Part shown: in pieces, positions 24,331 to 37,952 of the stretch
Layout of the letters: each line of letters begins with the position of its first letter
Numbering within the stretch: position 1 is the stretch's first letter
NCBI GenBank assembly: GCA_002633005.1
Contig: NMRA01000073.1
Location: forward strand, 186,001-250,000
DNA: 64,000 nt
Direction: 5' to 3'
DNA from: Phoronis australis
Taxonomy: Eukaryota > Phoronida > Phoronidae
The notes under the pieces: generated by a model
Told to the model about the DNA's origin: nothing
The model's database searches: none
What the model saw: only the letters and a program-made list of their open reading frames with translations
Made by a program: the position numbers and the translations under genes

Positions 24331-24519
24331 GAATCGAGACAAGACACTTTACTGACGAATTGATATTGAACCCTAAACGACAAATGTCTAAGCACGGCTA
24401 TCGATTTTCTTAGGGTAGACACAAAATGAAACTCTAGTACCAAACAAGGAGCATTCTAAGTGACATTGCACTACGAAGGAAAAGACACAAGAAACAGCAC
24501 AGGATCGACTACAGAGGAA

Positions 24520-24525
24520 TTTATT
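24520..24525 (-). promoter_or_regulatory. Polyadenylation signal overlapping the PTER-2 stop codon
   Basis: AATAAA on the minus strand includes the TAA stop at 24523-24521, in the same arrangement as the other two paralogues. Confidence 0.5.
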
Positions 24526-27500
24526 TATCGAAGGTAAGCCATCGAGCAGCGTTGGAGATTAAGATGGTGTCAATCTGTTGCTGAGATACTCCGTAAGTCA
24601 ACATCTGCGGAACAACGTTGTCAAGGATGTGGCAGTATCCGTGGCCGCCAAACTTTAGCTGCAAGAGACGTACAGTGCATGTGAGACATCTCAGCTCTGG
24701 TGCAATGCAGTGGAATTCTTTTTACGCTTAATTTTATTGTTAAGGGGATTCAAAAGAAATTTGGTTTCGCAAGCGTTGCTTATTGTTTTACACGGAGCAT
24801 TCCGTATGTCAGTAAAACGACATTTATTCGAATGATGGCGAGAACATCATGAAATATTACACATTAATTGACTATCGAAATGCTGTTTTTGAAGAATACT
24901 TTATAATCCTTCGCAACATCACGCCAGTTCCTCTGTAGCTTGACATATCTTCATGTATACTAACCCCAGAGCTAAAAAAAATGTTCGCCGTGGCATACTT
25001 CCGGAACAGGGCATCCAATCTACATACGTTGACAATGTAGTCCCTTGTTTTTACGCAGACCAACACTGTGCAACCTGTTAAGGAGATGCATGCAACTGGA
25101 TCGCCAGATGGCGGCGCGGACAAAACATGCAGATAATTAGACATGGCTCTAAAAGACCATTTTCTTAACAAAAATGTCTGTGAGATTGTTTTCACTCAGA
25201 AATGTAGACCTGCTAAATAAGTGCGGCGCTTACCAGACGATGTTTGGTATGAATGTCATGAGCAATAACAATCTTATCCAAGTAACCTTCCGTAATAAGC
25301 AGCTGAATCCGCCTTATTCTTTCGGCGTCGGACGGCATGGCAATCACATTGTGACGCTGATACCACGACACTTCTATGCCAAACAAATCGTATTCGCAGA
25401 GGGTTCCCAATTTGGCAAATTCCAACAGGTCATCGTCATTATGGATTGTTCCTGAAATCGACCAAAGGGAGTGCTACATACACGCCAGTTGGAAGTCCAA
25501 AAGAGTGTCATCTGATTTCCAACACGTTTTATCATTTTCTGAACTTTGTCGCTAAGCTGCAGTTAACCTCCTCATATTTTTAGCATACTCATTCACTTGC
25601 CAACACATCTAGGTCTTCCCTTTAGACGAATATTTACTAAGAAATATCAAAGCTACAGAGAACCTAGAAATGAGCTCAAATCTTACTGTCCAAATGTCCC
25701 ATTACAATCTTGCTCGTGTCGGCGCCAGCTTCCTGCAATATGCGTACGATTTCCGCGGGCTGATCCTTATTACGGCCAGGGTGAATCATCAGCGGTGCTC
25801 CCAGTTGATTTTGGGCTTGCGCAGCTGAGCGCAAACTTTTCTTTTCGTGCTCTACATGTATATCAAAGTCAATTTCAAGTGTAAAATTGAAACACGCTAC
25901 TAAACATCAAATTCATGTGTGTATGCGTGGGTGGGATTAACTATAGAAAAACCGTTGCCACTGCAGTTCCGCCTTTTTGGTTGCTCGCTGTTACCAGAGT
26001 TTTGACCATCATGAATGAAATAACGCTGTATATATGCCATCATAGTCCCAGTATCATGACAAAGCATACAATAACTAAACGTCACCTGGCCACGAAGGAA
26101 CTGCAAGTATTTCTTGACTTTTGCCCATCATGGGGCAGTCACCTTTTTGTGTTAAGAGGTGCAACTAGATCCAAGGCTTCAAATTCTGGGGCGATACTTA
26201 TATTAGGCCAAAATGTACAAGAGCAACGCAAAAGATGCGCTTCTAGGGATTTTTATTTGTATCATAAAATGATCATTAGATGACACAGAATATGTTGAAC
26301 ACATCTAAAAATGGGAAGATGTCGTGGTCTCTCAAAACTATTTGCCAAGTTTCATGAAAATCCATCAAAGATCTCCAAATATACAAAGGCAAACGTAAAA
26401 ACCTGTCATTAGGAACCAAAGCGGTAGTTGAATCCATCCATCTGCCGTCAAGTTAATTGGAATACAATTGCAAAATTTCAAAAACATCTTGCAAGAGGTT
26501 TAGCAGATACAGCCCTAGATGTGAAACAAATGTCACTAGGAAGAACCACGGTAGTTGGACCCGTTTGAAAATCCACGTCAGTAATGACCTTGTCAGTAGG
26601 AACACATCTGCCAATTTTCTTAATGATCCTCTGCCTGCTTTGGAAGATACAGAAACAAACGACAAAAGCACACTAAAAGATAATTAAAATGGCCACTAGT
26701 TGCAGCAGAATACGTCGAAACCATCCGAAAACGGAAAGATGTCATCGTTTCATTAATAGACAGCTATTTACCAAATCTTACAAAGATCTGTCAAGGAACT
26801 TCAGAAAAAAGAGGAAAACGGAAAAAATGAAATTGCCACTAAGGAGCACTGTGTTCGTCGAATCTGACTGAAAGTCGTCAGTCGTCAACATGCTAAATTT
26901 AATAAAAATCCTGTAAAGGGTTTAGGAGATAAAGAGATGGGCGCAAAAATACTGCCACTGGGAGGCGCCACAGTAGTTGACGTCGTCAGAAAATCATCGT
27001 CAGCCGTATTCTTCAGAGTAAGCACATATATGCCAAGAGAGGTTTGCCTATCTGCCGAATTTCATGAAATTACGTTGAGGACCTTTGAATATACAGTGGT
27101 AGACGCAAAACATAAAAATTGCCAATAGGGGGCACACCGAACATGCGTCCAAAGTCGTCGTTGTGCGTTAACAACTTCATATAAATACACTTGCTAAATT
27201 CAATGAAGATCCTGCACAGCGTTTAGGACATACAGCTTTGGGTGCAAAAAAAAACTGGCTCCAGGTGGTGCCACAGTGGTGGAAGTCGCCGGAAAATCAT
27301 CGTCAGCCATTCTCTACGCAGTAAGCAAATATATGCCAATTTTCAAAATCATCCTTAGGCTGCCCTCCGGGGTATGCCAAACCCTTCAAATTCATGGGGT
27401 AGTAGGGTTTAGTATAGCTGCCGCCAGTAGAACGCAAATGAACACTTAGACACACCGAACATGAACCGCAGAACGTTATGCTGCACTCTCTCGTAAGTAA

Positions 27501-30500
27501 CGAAAACATTAAAAAACTAAAAAGAATTTTAAACTTTCTTTTAATATGTGACAGTGAGAAGAGATGACAACACACAGTCTGGCCGTGTCACAGCAGTCCT
27601 ACCTGTGAAAGGATAGGTGCAACCGATTTCTCCAATAATTCCACATCTGACCGGCTCGCCGCTGTCGTCCACCGCAAAACCTTCAGTGACCTGCGAGACA
27701 ATCTCGGCGCAAATTTGTTCCTCCGTCAAGGATCCCATATTGGAGGGGTGGGATTTGCCGATGTAATAACCTATCACGGTAGAAAACGTCAAATTCTTTA
27801 CTGTACAGGACAAAGAACCAGTAACAGCTCTCGTGGCGGGAAACTTTGAATTAAAAATCTCGCATTCGACTTAAAACATGCTTCAATACGAATCTTTGCC
27901 ACCCAATACAATGTCAAGTCTAAATAACAGTGTGTCTCTGAACTTCGAGTCACTTGTAAAGGAAACATTAGTGGGTGTTAAAAAGATATTTTGGTAGATT
28001 TTGTTAAATCACAGATTTATGACCAAGTGATCTAAATGAACAGGAAGGCGTAATCGTTCAAGTTACCTGCTCCACAAATCACATTGACTCCGGTTTCCAA
28101 TGCAACTTTCTTGTAAAACAGTGGATCTGGATTAATTCCCTTGGTAGTGTTCTCCACTATGGTTTGTCCGCCGTTTTTCTGGTGTTCTTAGTAGCATTAA
28201 AATTCATTCGATGAAGGTTGTGTATCAAGAGAAACAATGATAGTTTACAGGGAAATACATTAGCAATACAAGTGACATGGATACGTGAAAGTATCAACCG
28301 ATGGTAAAGTGTTAAATGATGGTGCCGCGCCATTGAAAACTTCAGTTATAAAAATAGATAACATCTTGCTGAGTATGGTCAAAGACGGGCAGAACACATC
28401 CCGAATGCAAAACCGTCCACGGGGATCTTCCTCGCATTGTAAAATTTAGTTCTTAGCATTTCCATTGGGCCTGCATGCGCACGGTATTCAGCAAGTACAT
28501 GCAACTGTTGGCCGTTGTCGTAGTCGCTCCTTGTTTTCAATCGCACAACACAACGAACAAATCGCGAAAAGTGTACTGAGTGTTTATGTGAAACATCATG
28601 TTGGATTCAAAAACAGTAACACTGTAACTAAAACGCTAATATCCATACCTTGAATTTGTTTATTTCTTCAAGCACTGCCTCTTGTTCTTCACATAACTGA
28701 CGATTCTCTATATGTGAATACCTTGAAGAGTGACATCAAAGCAAACATAAACATTCAGAATACATATATTGGTCAAAACAGAAATAGAAGTAGGAGTTCT
28801 CCGTTTCCAGAAGGGTTCATAAACCTGCTGCTGTTACAATGACATTTAATAATGCAAAAGATGTACAAACTTGGAATTTTAAAAAATGGCGCAATCTCAT
28901 GCAGTCTCAAGTCTAACGCTTTGTCAGTGAACAGACAATGCCAAACGAACTGCAATCAACAAAAGTAACTGGTTACTTGGCTACGTCGTCACGGTACAGG
29001 CCACTGAAATGTAGTACAAACCTTTCTTGAGTTTTTAGTCGCCATACCATTACAGATTGAGAAAAAAGACTGCAAAAAACTACGGGCAACCTCAAGAGTA
29101 ATGTCCAAAAGTTTATACAGGTACAAGATTGTGCAGCATACAACTAAGGTTAACCTTAAGAGTTATGCGTGTGAATTTATTCATTTTTCATTCTTACGGA
29201 TACTGTCTTATCCATCCCAGGTTCTTCATTTCAAACGGCAGATAGACATTGTTAGCGAACTTCTCTCTTGGAGGGTAAAAAGATACGCCGAACTTCATTG
29301 ATAGGTGCTCGTGTGTATGAGTAACTCCCAGCGACTCAGGCCAAACGCACCCCAGCACTGAAACAGCGTCGTTCTGATTCAGATGTTAACAGTTTGTTTG
29401 TAAATAACAGGAGTGCTATGATGTAAAGGGAACTGAAACTCGAGCCATTCCAGGAAGCGCCAAAGGGTTCGTAAACCAGTATGTTTCTGCGTGTAAAATT
29501 TGCTATTTTACTATCATCATATTTGTAGAATTAAGTCATTCTGCTCATAAAAGAAGAGACTCTCGTGCGCATCCTAAACTTCCAACCAGTTTGCCTAATA
29601 TTTTGAAAAGTATAGTAGAATCTATGTTTTTGTTTTGAATTTGACAGGAGAAATAATTCCCGTTTTGAACAAGGACGTTTTTTATTCCATTTTTAACGAT
29701 GTTAAACTAGTGATACCACAGGATAGATTAGTCGGGCATTCGGTTAAGAGGTACAGTTCATCTACATTGTAAGTATGGTATTTAACTGAAAACATGTTGC
29801 ACTAACTAGTCGAATCAACGTATCGATCAATGTGCACTAGCTATAAAAACAAACTCTTCCTTCTCGTAGGATTGGAATTGACGGTCTTTACCTATTATAC
29901 ACCGATCACAAACTGGCTGAACGCTATGCAAGACCATCACGGAATATCCTTTGCTATAATTTTCCTTCAGGTGCGCTTTTCAATGGTCAGTGAGGTTAAA
30001 CAAACATAGCTTGATTCCAGCCCTACAGATACTTTGTTCACACACAGGCTAAAAGGCAAGCATTTTCGTTAGCAATTTCGCCAGTACCGGAAAATGAACG
30101 GTTGCAAATGTTTGCTGCGGTTTGAGTTATTCACCCAAAACTGCTCGCATTTAATGAACGCGTCTTGACGTCACTTTTGCTTTAGAAACGATTCGGGTGA
30201 TGAGAAGAAAGGGAGTAGCTGCTGACATCTCGTCCGTTGCGCTAAAACGCTAGTGTTTTCCCCACTGAACAAAACTACTTACCTTTTCACCAATCACACA
30301 TGCAAACCTTGTATTAAAAACAACAAACCCTCATCCGGACACGTTTGGAACTTTTCCATTACCAAAACACGAGAAGAAACGGAAAGGTATTTTTTTCTCA
30401 GTTGACACAAGCATCAGTTATTTACACATAGTACTTGGAAATTTGAATCTGGACCTTCTGTATTTATCAAAAACAAATTAGGTTATTTCTCAAAATCTGA

Positions 30501-31110
30501 GACCAGGTGCCGGTCACAATCTTGCATTAGGAAATGCTATTTACTGGCGTAATGCTTTTTAATGGACTGGGTAAACATTTAACCAAAATAACATAAAGTG
30601 TTTAGCCAAAATTGCAAATTTATCAGGTCAAAATAATTTGCGAATGTACAGCTAAACTGTATTTATTGTTATTAAATACAGTCTATATATAACATTGCTT
30701 CCAGTACCATTTGCAATTAAAAATGAGGAGGAGCGACTTCTCAGTAACCAAATTCACTGGATTTAATTTCAGCGCCCTCTTTTTGCCAGACTAAAACTAC
30801 TTTAAACCAAAATTAGGTCAAACATGTCAGACACTAGCTGGGTCATTAAAGTCTATGATTAAAGAACGCTTGAGCTTTCAGATGAGGTGTTTGGTTTAAC
30901 TAAAACAATATAATACTTTTGAAAGTCGATTTCATAGTGGGAGCCCCTGCTTAAAAGTTTTCGTTCGGAACTGTTTGGACAAGCTTACCATGCAATGTAA
31001 TCTTGATATAATTGATTAAAATTCTATCACTGGACTTTTGGTCTCAGTTCAATGATGAAGTTCAGTCTACTATGCTCACCTGTTTGGACTTTGCCTGCTC
31101 TCGAGACCAT
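24521..31110 (-). CDS. PTER: Phosphotriesterase-related protein, paralogue 2 (PTER-2)
   Basis: Second tandem member of the amidohydrolase family. Exons 5' to 3': 31110-31080, 29357-29198, 28721-28649, 28178-28067, 27770-27603, 25851-25687, 25451-25234, 24658-24521. They total 1065 bases, 354 residues, with every exon the same length and phase as in PTER-1. Starts [10 protein letters not shown] and ends ARWLTFDK. The metal ligands are kept: THTHEH, GEIG, MIHPGR, GHLD, AHDIHT. I count roughly 28 residue differences from PTER-1 (about 92% identity). They include Arg16 to Trp, GINRDP to GINPDP in the loop after ENTT, and GYSH to GYCH near the C-terminus. These could alter substrate preference. 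The intron between exons 5 and 6 holds repeat copy B. The flank upstream of exon 1 resembles that of PTER-1, so the duplicated unit included the promoter side. Confidence 0.93.
26290..27345 (+). repeat. Interspersed repeat of ~110-bp degenerate subunits, copy B
   Basis: Inside PTER-2 intron 5. It is a chain of related subunits, each with a phrase like TTGCCACTAGGGGGCAC, a GTCGTCAGTCGTCA phrase, and TTTCATGAAAATCC followed by TTTAGGAGATACA. There is no open reading frame of note. Copies A, C and D share the phrases. This may be a large non-autonomous element. Confidence 0.6.
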
Positions 31111-31645
31111 AATCCTGAAACGAGAAGAGTGTGACGACTAACATATAGCACACTGCTCGCACCAATTTATATGTTACGCAACACTAATTGTAGGACTAAT
31201 CCACACCGAACATACTAAGTAGCCGGCTTGTAGCGCCAAACCGGAATGGAATAGCACTGACACCACACAACCTCTGGCGATGATTAAACAAACTAATGCT
31301 ATTTGGCAGTGTAAGGTGTACGAAAGAGTTAGCTAGAGAGACACATTTCATCTGATGTTCCAAGCACTGACTTAGCCACAAGGGGGCAAATCGGGTCCAT
31401 AACGTCTATTCATTATAAAAACCTTTCTGGAGGCCCGGCGAAACTCATTTCAATTATGCGTTTGCAAGTTACGGTGCCCCAATTTTCTTTTCAGCCCTCC
31501 CACGGTCGCCAGCAAATGTGGCGTTTGTACCTCCCCCCGCCCCCGGTCCCTCCCCGTTGAATGCACACCCCTTTCGTTACAAGTATCTCAAACAAAGATA
31601 TAACAAATCTTGTGAAATAAAAAGCAGCATGCAGCCTCCGGGCTC

Positions 31646-31665
31646 GGGGGGGGGGGGGGGGCTGN
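31646..31665. repeat. Poly-G run followed by an unresolved base
   Basis: Sixteen G bases at 31646-31661, with N at 31665 just after. The ambiguity probably reflects sequencing difficulty in the homopolymer. Confidence 0.85.
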
Positions 31666-32393
31666 ATTTGACGAATGCACAATTCCTAGTCCTATAACGT
31701 AGGCCTACCCCATGAATTAGCGAAAGGTCCACTTCTAAAAAATTCCAGCCCCGCCATTTTTAGGCTGGGTGCACGCATGCATTATAGAAATAGTAGAGAA
31801 GATTAGAGGAAATTTTGTATTATTCATCCATATTGTACGCGCGTGGTGGTTACACCACAGGTAACAAGGGAGTCTAGAGGAAAATGCCTAAGTTACACTG
31901 TAAGCGCGCAGCGAGAGAGCTCCCAAAAGTAGTGCATTGTGAATGCCTTAAGTGGACCAAGAAACAAAACTGCAGAAAATAGATTTGTTATCTGCTATTT
32001 TGAAATACTTGCCATCAAAAAAAGCATTTTCAAATTTTGAATTGAAAGTGATAGTCAAATATGTTGTTCAGTGTCCACTTTGATTGTGGATTGTTGTATT
32101 GACATGCATGCGTTCACACGTGTATGCGTTCCCGTTCTTTTAAATTCAGTACACGCCGACAGCAATTGGTTCACTATAGGCAGCCGCCGCCGTTCCTAAA
32201 GAACCAGACATTTAACTACCGTGTTTTCTTGCACTGAGAAAACCCCGACGAGCATGTTCACATTATTAGGGAAAAGTACGTCCAGACCTAATAAAAACTT
32301 TGGTCAATGAAGAAAGTCTCCTGTCAATCAGTGTCAGTGGTGCACAGCCTCGCAGACTTCATACGAGCAACAAACATTGAAAATATTTCCAAG

Positions 32394-33246
32394 GTCACAA
32401 GTTACTATTCCGAAGGTTCACTACTCGCGAAGTTCCACTACTCGCGAAGTTCCACTACTCCGAAGATTCGCTACCTTCGAATGTTCACTACTTCGAATGT
32501 CAATAATTCCGAAGCCAGAACTGTCATGAATAGTGTATTGTACTTGTGACCATTTAGCAACAATTTAAAGGGTGTGCAAGAATTGAATAGTTCTTAAAAC
32601 ATTCATTACATTGTTTACAAATGAGATCACCTCCACCTCATGAATCGTGGTTCTCACTAACGACTCAATCATTCCCAAGCATGGGTAACATCTGGGGCAC
32701 AGATCAGGGCTGCGGCGACCAACGGCGGTTTAAAATTTAAGAAGCCTTAACGGGACTCTTTGACTTCGTGAAGACTGTCAGGAGCAGTGTAGCCTACTAA
32801 CTACATTCAGTTTCGACCCGGCCGTGCCCGTGGTTCCGTTGGGTGAGCCGGTTGAGGCGCACCACCACTGACCCTAAACTTTTCAGTCGCGTTGGGAAAC
32901 GGATGCGATCTTGACATTGATTTGATGAATGTATCTTGGTTGATAATTCATCGGGATTCCTACTTCATATTCTTTTAAAAATGTAAAAGCGTACTCATTT
33001 TTTCCGTTTAAAGACATGCGGGCAATTGCGCATGCTCATAAAATCCAAGCAAAGTGTTGTAGTACCGCCGGCGTTGTTTTCGGTATGGGTACACGACTTA
33101 GTGCTTCTAATTAACGAAGTATCGTTCATTTTTGCATGTACCGTATAAAAATCGCATATGATTCCGAAATTTTTTATATTTTCGGAGCACCTTCGAAGTA
33201 TTGAACCTTCGGAACAGTGAACCTTCGGAGTAGTGAACCTTCCAGC
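32394..33246. mobile_element. Element with inverted ends built of short TTCGAA-type tandem repeats
   Basis: Left side (32405-32515) repeats ACTATTCCGAAGGTTC and GAAGTTCCACTACTCGC. Right side (33177-33243) repeats the complement, GAACCTTCGGAGTAGTGAAC. The two sides pair as long inverted ends made of tandem units around a ~660-bp middle without coding potential. This is typical of non-autonomous DNA transposons with subterminal satellites. Exact ends and target duplication are not fixed. Confidence 0.6.
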
Positions 33247-33929
33247 GTTGTAAGTAACTTAAGTAAAACGCAAAAATAAAACCAGATAAAAAAGTTTCGT
33301 CAAGTCATTCTCCGACAAAATATTTCTCCCCAAGTTTGTGATGACCTGTAATCACTCACTTACGCACTCCGGATTTGACCACATCCGAATTGGAGTCCCG
33401 TTATTTGAGAGCAACCGTCACGGCATCCTCATTTCTGCTATTACGAATTTCGTCTCATCTCAGGAACATAAAGCTGAGAGCAGTTGCGTACATGTATACA
33501 GGTTTCCCATCTCAATAATTAAGCCGCGTCCAGGCCTTACTGGAAACTCTTCAGTGTCGACGTTTGAAAAATATCAAAGGTCCAACGTTCTAGAAATTTG
33601 AACCAATTCCCGCGTAATGCTTGCTACGAACCTGAGAATACTACCCTTGGTTTAATTAAATCATATTGCATACCAATAAAAAGCCCAGTCATTCCCTTTC
33701 CAATGATATTACATGTTTATTGTGTTTAGTAGCCAAAGAGGGCTTAATCTGAAAGTAAAAGTAGCAAAGTGTACTTAAGTTTGAACATTCAGCTTTTTCA
33801 GTAGCAATTACACAGCTGGTTTCATGGCAATAAAAATTTATAACAATTTGGCAACACTTTATTTATTGAACAACTGACTGATAGAAAGTAGTGATAGTCT
33901 GATTGAGAGACCGTACGGTGACAGTCTTC

Positions 33930-34210
33930 TCAGTATCGGGTTGACGAACCAATCGCAGTCACTACAGCGATACACCATCTTCCATGCTTTTTACTAGACT
34001 GGCAACATGTTGCTATGTAATGGCATTCCGCTCCCGAGTCAGGCACAGTGGTTGTGTTGGTCACTCGCGCACGTACAGCCCGTACGAGTTGGTCCCACAG
34101 GTGTTCGATTGGGTTCAACTCTGGGTCGCATGCGGGCATTCCATTAGATGTACATTTGAAGAAAGCTGCAAACTGGACACTCCAAACATAATTTGCATAA
34201 TTGTGATTCA
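33930..34210 (-). pseudogene. Tc1/mariner-type transposase fragment
   Basis: The minus-strand frame contains ACDPELNPIEHLWDQLVRAV followed by RARVTNTTTVPD, the signature around the last catalytic acidic residue of Tc1-like DDE transposases, and ends SSTRY before a stop. The canonical SPDLNPIE is slightly altered and the upstream catalytic regions are missing. Only the last ~90 residues remain, so it is dead. Confidence 0.75.
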
Positions 34211-34299
34211 TATTGAACCTGCTAACAGCAGGAGTTCCATGTTGTCATTCAGTGATCAACAATTCATTGACAAAATGTGGAATTGTTGGAAAGGAAAGT

Positions 34300-35640
34300 G
34301 ACTGAGCGTTCTATTGGTATACAACATGATTTAACTCACCAAAAGTAATGAAAACACGGACGAAGGAACACAAATTTTAAAACTTTTGTTCAGGTGTTTA
34401 CATTTTGCGAAAATTGAAGTTTTGCAGATTTTGCCGTTTTGTGTTTTAAGTATAAATTCAACAATGGCGATTTGATGAATCCATGCATTTATAGTAATAG
34501 ACTGAGTTGTTTGTTTGCACGGTCAAGCTTGAGTAGCACTACAACACCTACAATTCCTTGACTATCGCTTACTGGACCCCTCTCCCTTGGCACTAGCAAT
34601 TGAAAATGGCGGGGCACCAACACAAACCTTTCAAATCGGGTTCGCATCACCTGAGGCCAGTGCTTCCATAGGCGTAAAAACGTGTATACGTTTATCGTAT
34701 TGGTATCTCTAAAAATGAGGGCATATAATCCGGCTATAATGCTGAGGAATATTATGAGACCGCGTTTGTTCGAGTAAAAGAGTTTAGAAGAGATCTCTGG
34801 GTTCGGGAAGCATTGACAGCTCACCCTTTCTTCAAATTAAGCTCACAAAATTTCAGGTCACTCCGTGATCTGCAATTGTATGACCTTTACTTGAAGAAAT
34901 AACGGTGTCACGGTTCTTCCTTAGTCCGGAAATTATTCCTCGTCTGAGCAAGGACCAATTTGAGATCATTCGTATAAAACATATTTTTGCCAAAAAAAAA
35001 AAACAACACATCAATAGCTTTAATTAAAGGGCTTAAAACCAATATTTGCCTTGTTTTGACAAGTGACTTCATTGTCAGCATTATTAAACATTCCTTCATA
35101 CCACAATATATCACAATCGTGAATTCAATTTACAAAAAAACGAGGAAATAGAAAAGCGCGACTTCAAATGAAAGCTTCTTAGCTCCACGGTGACGTATGA
35201 CTGAACGTACCCAGCGCCAGTCGGTGTCATGTTTACCAACATGCGAGTTTCTTGAACAAACATGCGACATATCTGCGCTTTTCCGATGTGCCGTGGGAAA
35301 GTGAAAAGAATCACATCGTGGACAAACTCTAAGTTGTCACAACCACCACAAACGCAACGCCTCGCCACTCCTCGGGAAAACGAGCAGCAATATCTCACGA
35401 CTTTTCACACAGTGGAGGATGACTAGTCCTATGATTGGGTGTCCCGATTTTAGGTGTATGTATCGACCAATAAATGCTCGTAACTCGAGATTAGCTTAGT
35501 AATTAACATATCGTAAAATAGTGTTTGGATAAATTCAAATTTGACACCCGACCGACTGGTTTGTTTTTTTTTCTTGGTGTTTTTGGTATGAAATTGGTGA
35601 TTTTAAGCACTTTAAATAAAAAACGTCCGAGCTGCCATTA
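34300..35640. other. Intergenic DNA, nothing recognised
   Basis: Between the Tc1 remnant and the direct repeats. A 111-codon minus-strand frame (34824-34489) has a hydrophobic stretch but no family motif and no splice or start context, so I do not call a gene. Confidence 0.4.
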
Positions 35641-35641
35641 T

Positions 35642-36353
35642 GGCGTTTTGTCCATGCCCACCTTGCAGAGTCTTAGTTAGTTTTATCTATTGACGTCATA
35701 ATAAATGACAATATTCGCAATCCTCCTCTTGTTTTACTCTGCAACATAGCTCGTGGCGTACCCCGCCAAAATAGATTACGATAAATTAAATTTAACTTGT
35801 TAAATGCATTTATCGTCATTATTTTTACACTTGTCTCTTTATTTTGAGACCAGTCCTTAGGGTTTATTTTGCATTACTCATCTCTATTTATAGCCTCAAG
35901 GGCCTACTTTTGTATTCATACGTTTCTCTACGCGACTCCTGATTGGTCGCCCATATTTCCTTTGTTCTGTTCAACGTGGTCTCTCATTCAGCCACCTACC
36001 TCGTCGTCTACAAGACCTACGTTCGTTCTCTTCATTTTTCCCCACCCCCCATCCCGGGTGTCGGTTCCACTTTCTCTTTGCTCGTATACATTTCCTGTTA
36101 GGTTTTTTCAAGTTTTGTGTTCATGTTCTGTACTTTTGCCTTTAAGCCCTTCAGGCAGTTCTTTTGTTTTGTTCCCTCTTTCAGGGCTATTCATTGTACA
36201 CGCCGGTGGGCGTTTTGTCCATGCCCATCTTGCAGAGTCTTAGTTAGTTTTATCTATTGACGTCATAATAAATGACAATATGCGCAATCCTCCTCTTGTT
36301 TTACTCTGCAACATAGCTCGTGGCGTACCCCGGGCAAAATAGATTACGATAAA
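35642..36353. mobile_element. Pair of ~145-bp direct repeats around a ~425-bp middle (TRIM/LTR-like)
   Basis: 35642-35784 and 36209-36353 are nearly identical, from GGCGTTTTGTCCATGCCCA to AGATTACGATAAA, with only a few differences. Each contains AATAAATGAC. The middle is pyrimidine-rich and has no retroviral coding motif. Size and layout fit a miniature terminal-repeat retrotransposon, but I see no clear primer-binding site or TG..CA ends. A simple tandem duplication of a 567-bp unit with a truncated second copy is equally possible. Confidence 0.45.
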
Positions 36354-36639
36354 AATAAAAAACGTGACAACAAATAACAAAACTGACATTAAAAAATCAC
36401 ACCCTCCGTAATGACAACTGTAGTTTCATTTTAGGAAGAGGATTAAATATGCTCAAAGTTTCTAAAACTATCGGGCTAACACGTCTTGGATCATAAAACA
36501 GGTCTAATATACTCCTAAAATGACAGTGATCAAAAAGGGCATCCAAAGCTACAGATAGACTTGTTGACTGATCTTGAACTTGAACTTCTGGGGGGCTTGT
36601 TTATGATTACTCAAGGTATAATTGAGTTTTAAAAAAGTA

Positions 36640-37720
36640 AATTTTTGCAACAAGAACAACGCAAACCCACGACAAACGGTGAGGTTCTCTGTTCCCTATA
36701 AGTATCATGGCCACTACAAGGAGAAAAATACGTCAAACCCCTCCCAAATAAGGCTCATCATCTCCCAAATGCAAAACTATATGATAAACTTCATGAAAAT
36801 CAGCCTAGGAACTCAAAGATAGATAGGCAAACCGACTACCACTACGTCACTAGAAGATAAAGTGGTAGAGATCCATCCGAAAGATATGATGCTAAGTTTG
36901 TAGAAATACACTCATCCAAAAATGAACGTCAGTCGTGATATTTCACAGCAGGAACACATCTGTCAATTTTCATAGCGATCCTTCAAGCAGTTTGGCGGAA
37001 ACCAAAAACGGACTCGAAATCAATAAAAGTTGCCACTAAGTGGTACAGAACTCATGAAACCCACTAGCAAAAAGGCTCTCGTCGTCTCTTTTATAGAAAT
37101 GAAAGCTATTTGCCGAATTTCAAGAAAATGCATGTAGAAACTCTGAAGATCGTAGAAACCTTATAAAATGCCACTAGGAGATAGAGCGGTAGTCAGATCC
37201 ATCCAAAAGTCGTGGTCGTCCGTGAACGCAGTACATAAAGATCTTGCAAAATATTTTCAGATACAATCGTAGACGCAAAAAATAGCAAAATTGCCACTAG
37301 TGTGGGCCAGAGAAATCGAACTCGTCCGGCAATCAACGTCAGTAGTGGTCTTCTCAGAAAGAACACATCAACCAATTTTGTTAAAGATGTTTGGAACAGT
37401 TTGGCGTATAGTGGCGGACGCCAAACCACGATAACGGATATGGCCTCTGAGTGTCCCAAAAAGTCAAATCTGTCCGAATATGACAAAGCGAATATGACCC
37501 ATTTGCCGAATATTATGAAAATCGGCCGAGGAACTCCGAAGAGGCAGAGGCAAACGTAAAAAACTAAAATTACCACTAGGAGATTGCAACAAAGTCCGAA
37601 ACTCGTCGTCATCCCCTGTCAACTTCAATGAAATCACTCATGGGTTTAGGAGATACATCAACGAACGCCCCGAGATTTTTGGACTACGCACCCACGTGTA
37701 TATTTGAGTGCATAAAAAGT
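36640..37720 (+). repeat. Interspersed repeat of ~110-bp degenerate subunits, copy C
   Basis: 3' flank of PTER-3. It shares the GCCACTAG(G) phrases and the CAATTTTCAT...GATCCTTC phrases with copies A, B and D. The final ACGCACCCACGTGTATATTT parallels the end of copy A. It is followed by about 200 bases that also match the 3' flank of PTER-2. Confidence 0.6.
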
Positions 37721-37952
37721 AGGCTTAAGGCAAATAGAATCGAGACTGAAAGATATTTAAGCAACTAGTTGTCGACAAGAAACTTTATTGGCGAATCGAC
37801 ATTGAAACCTAAACGACAAATGTCTATGCAAGGCTATCACTTTTGTTTGGAGACACAAAATGAAATTTAAGTACCAAATAAGAGGCATTCCAAGTAACTG
37901 TGCATTGCAAAGGAAAGACACAAGAAACAGCACAGGGTCGACAACAGAGGAA

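Noticed and set aside
34489-34824. 111-codon minus-strand frame with a membrane-like segment
   Set aside because: It could be the first exon of a type II membrane protein, but there is no conserved motif and no downstream exon in phase.
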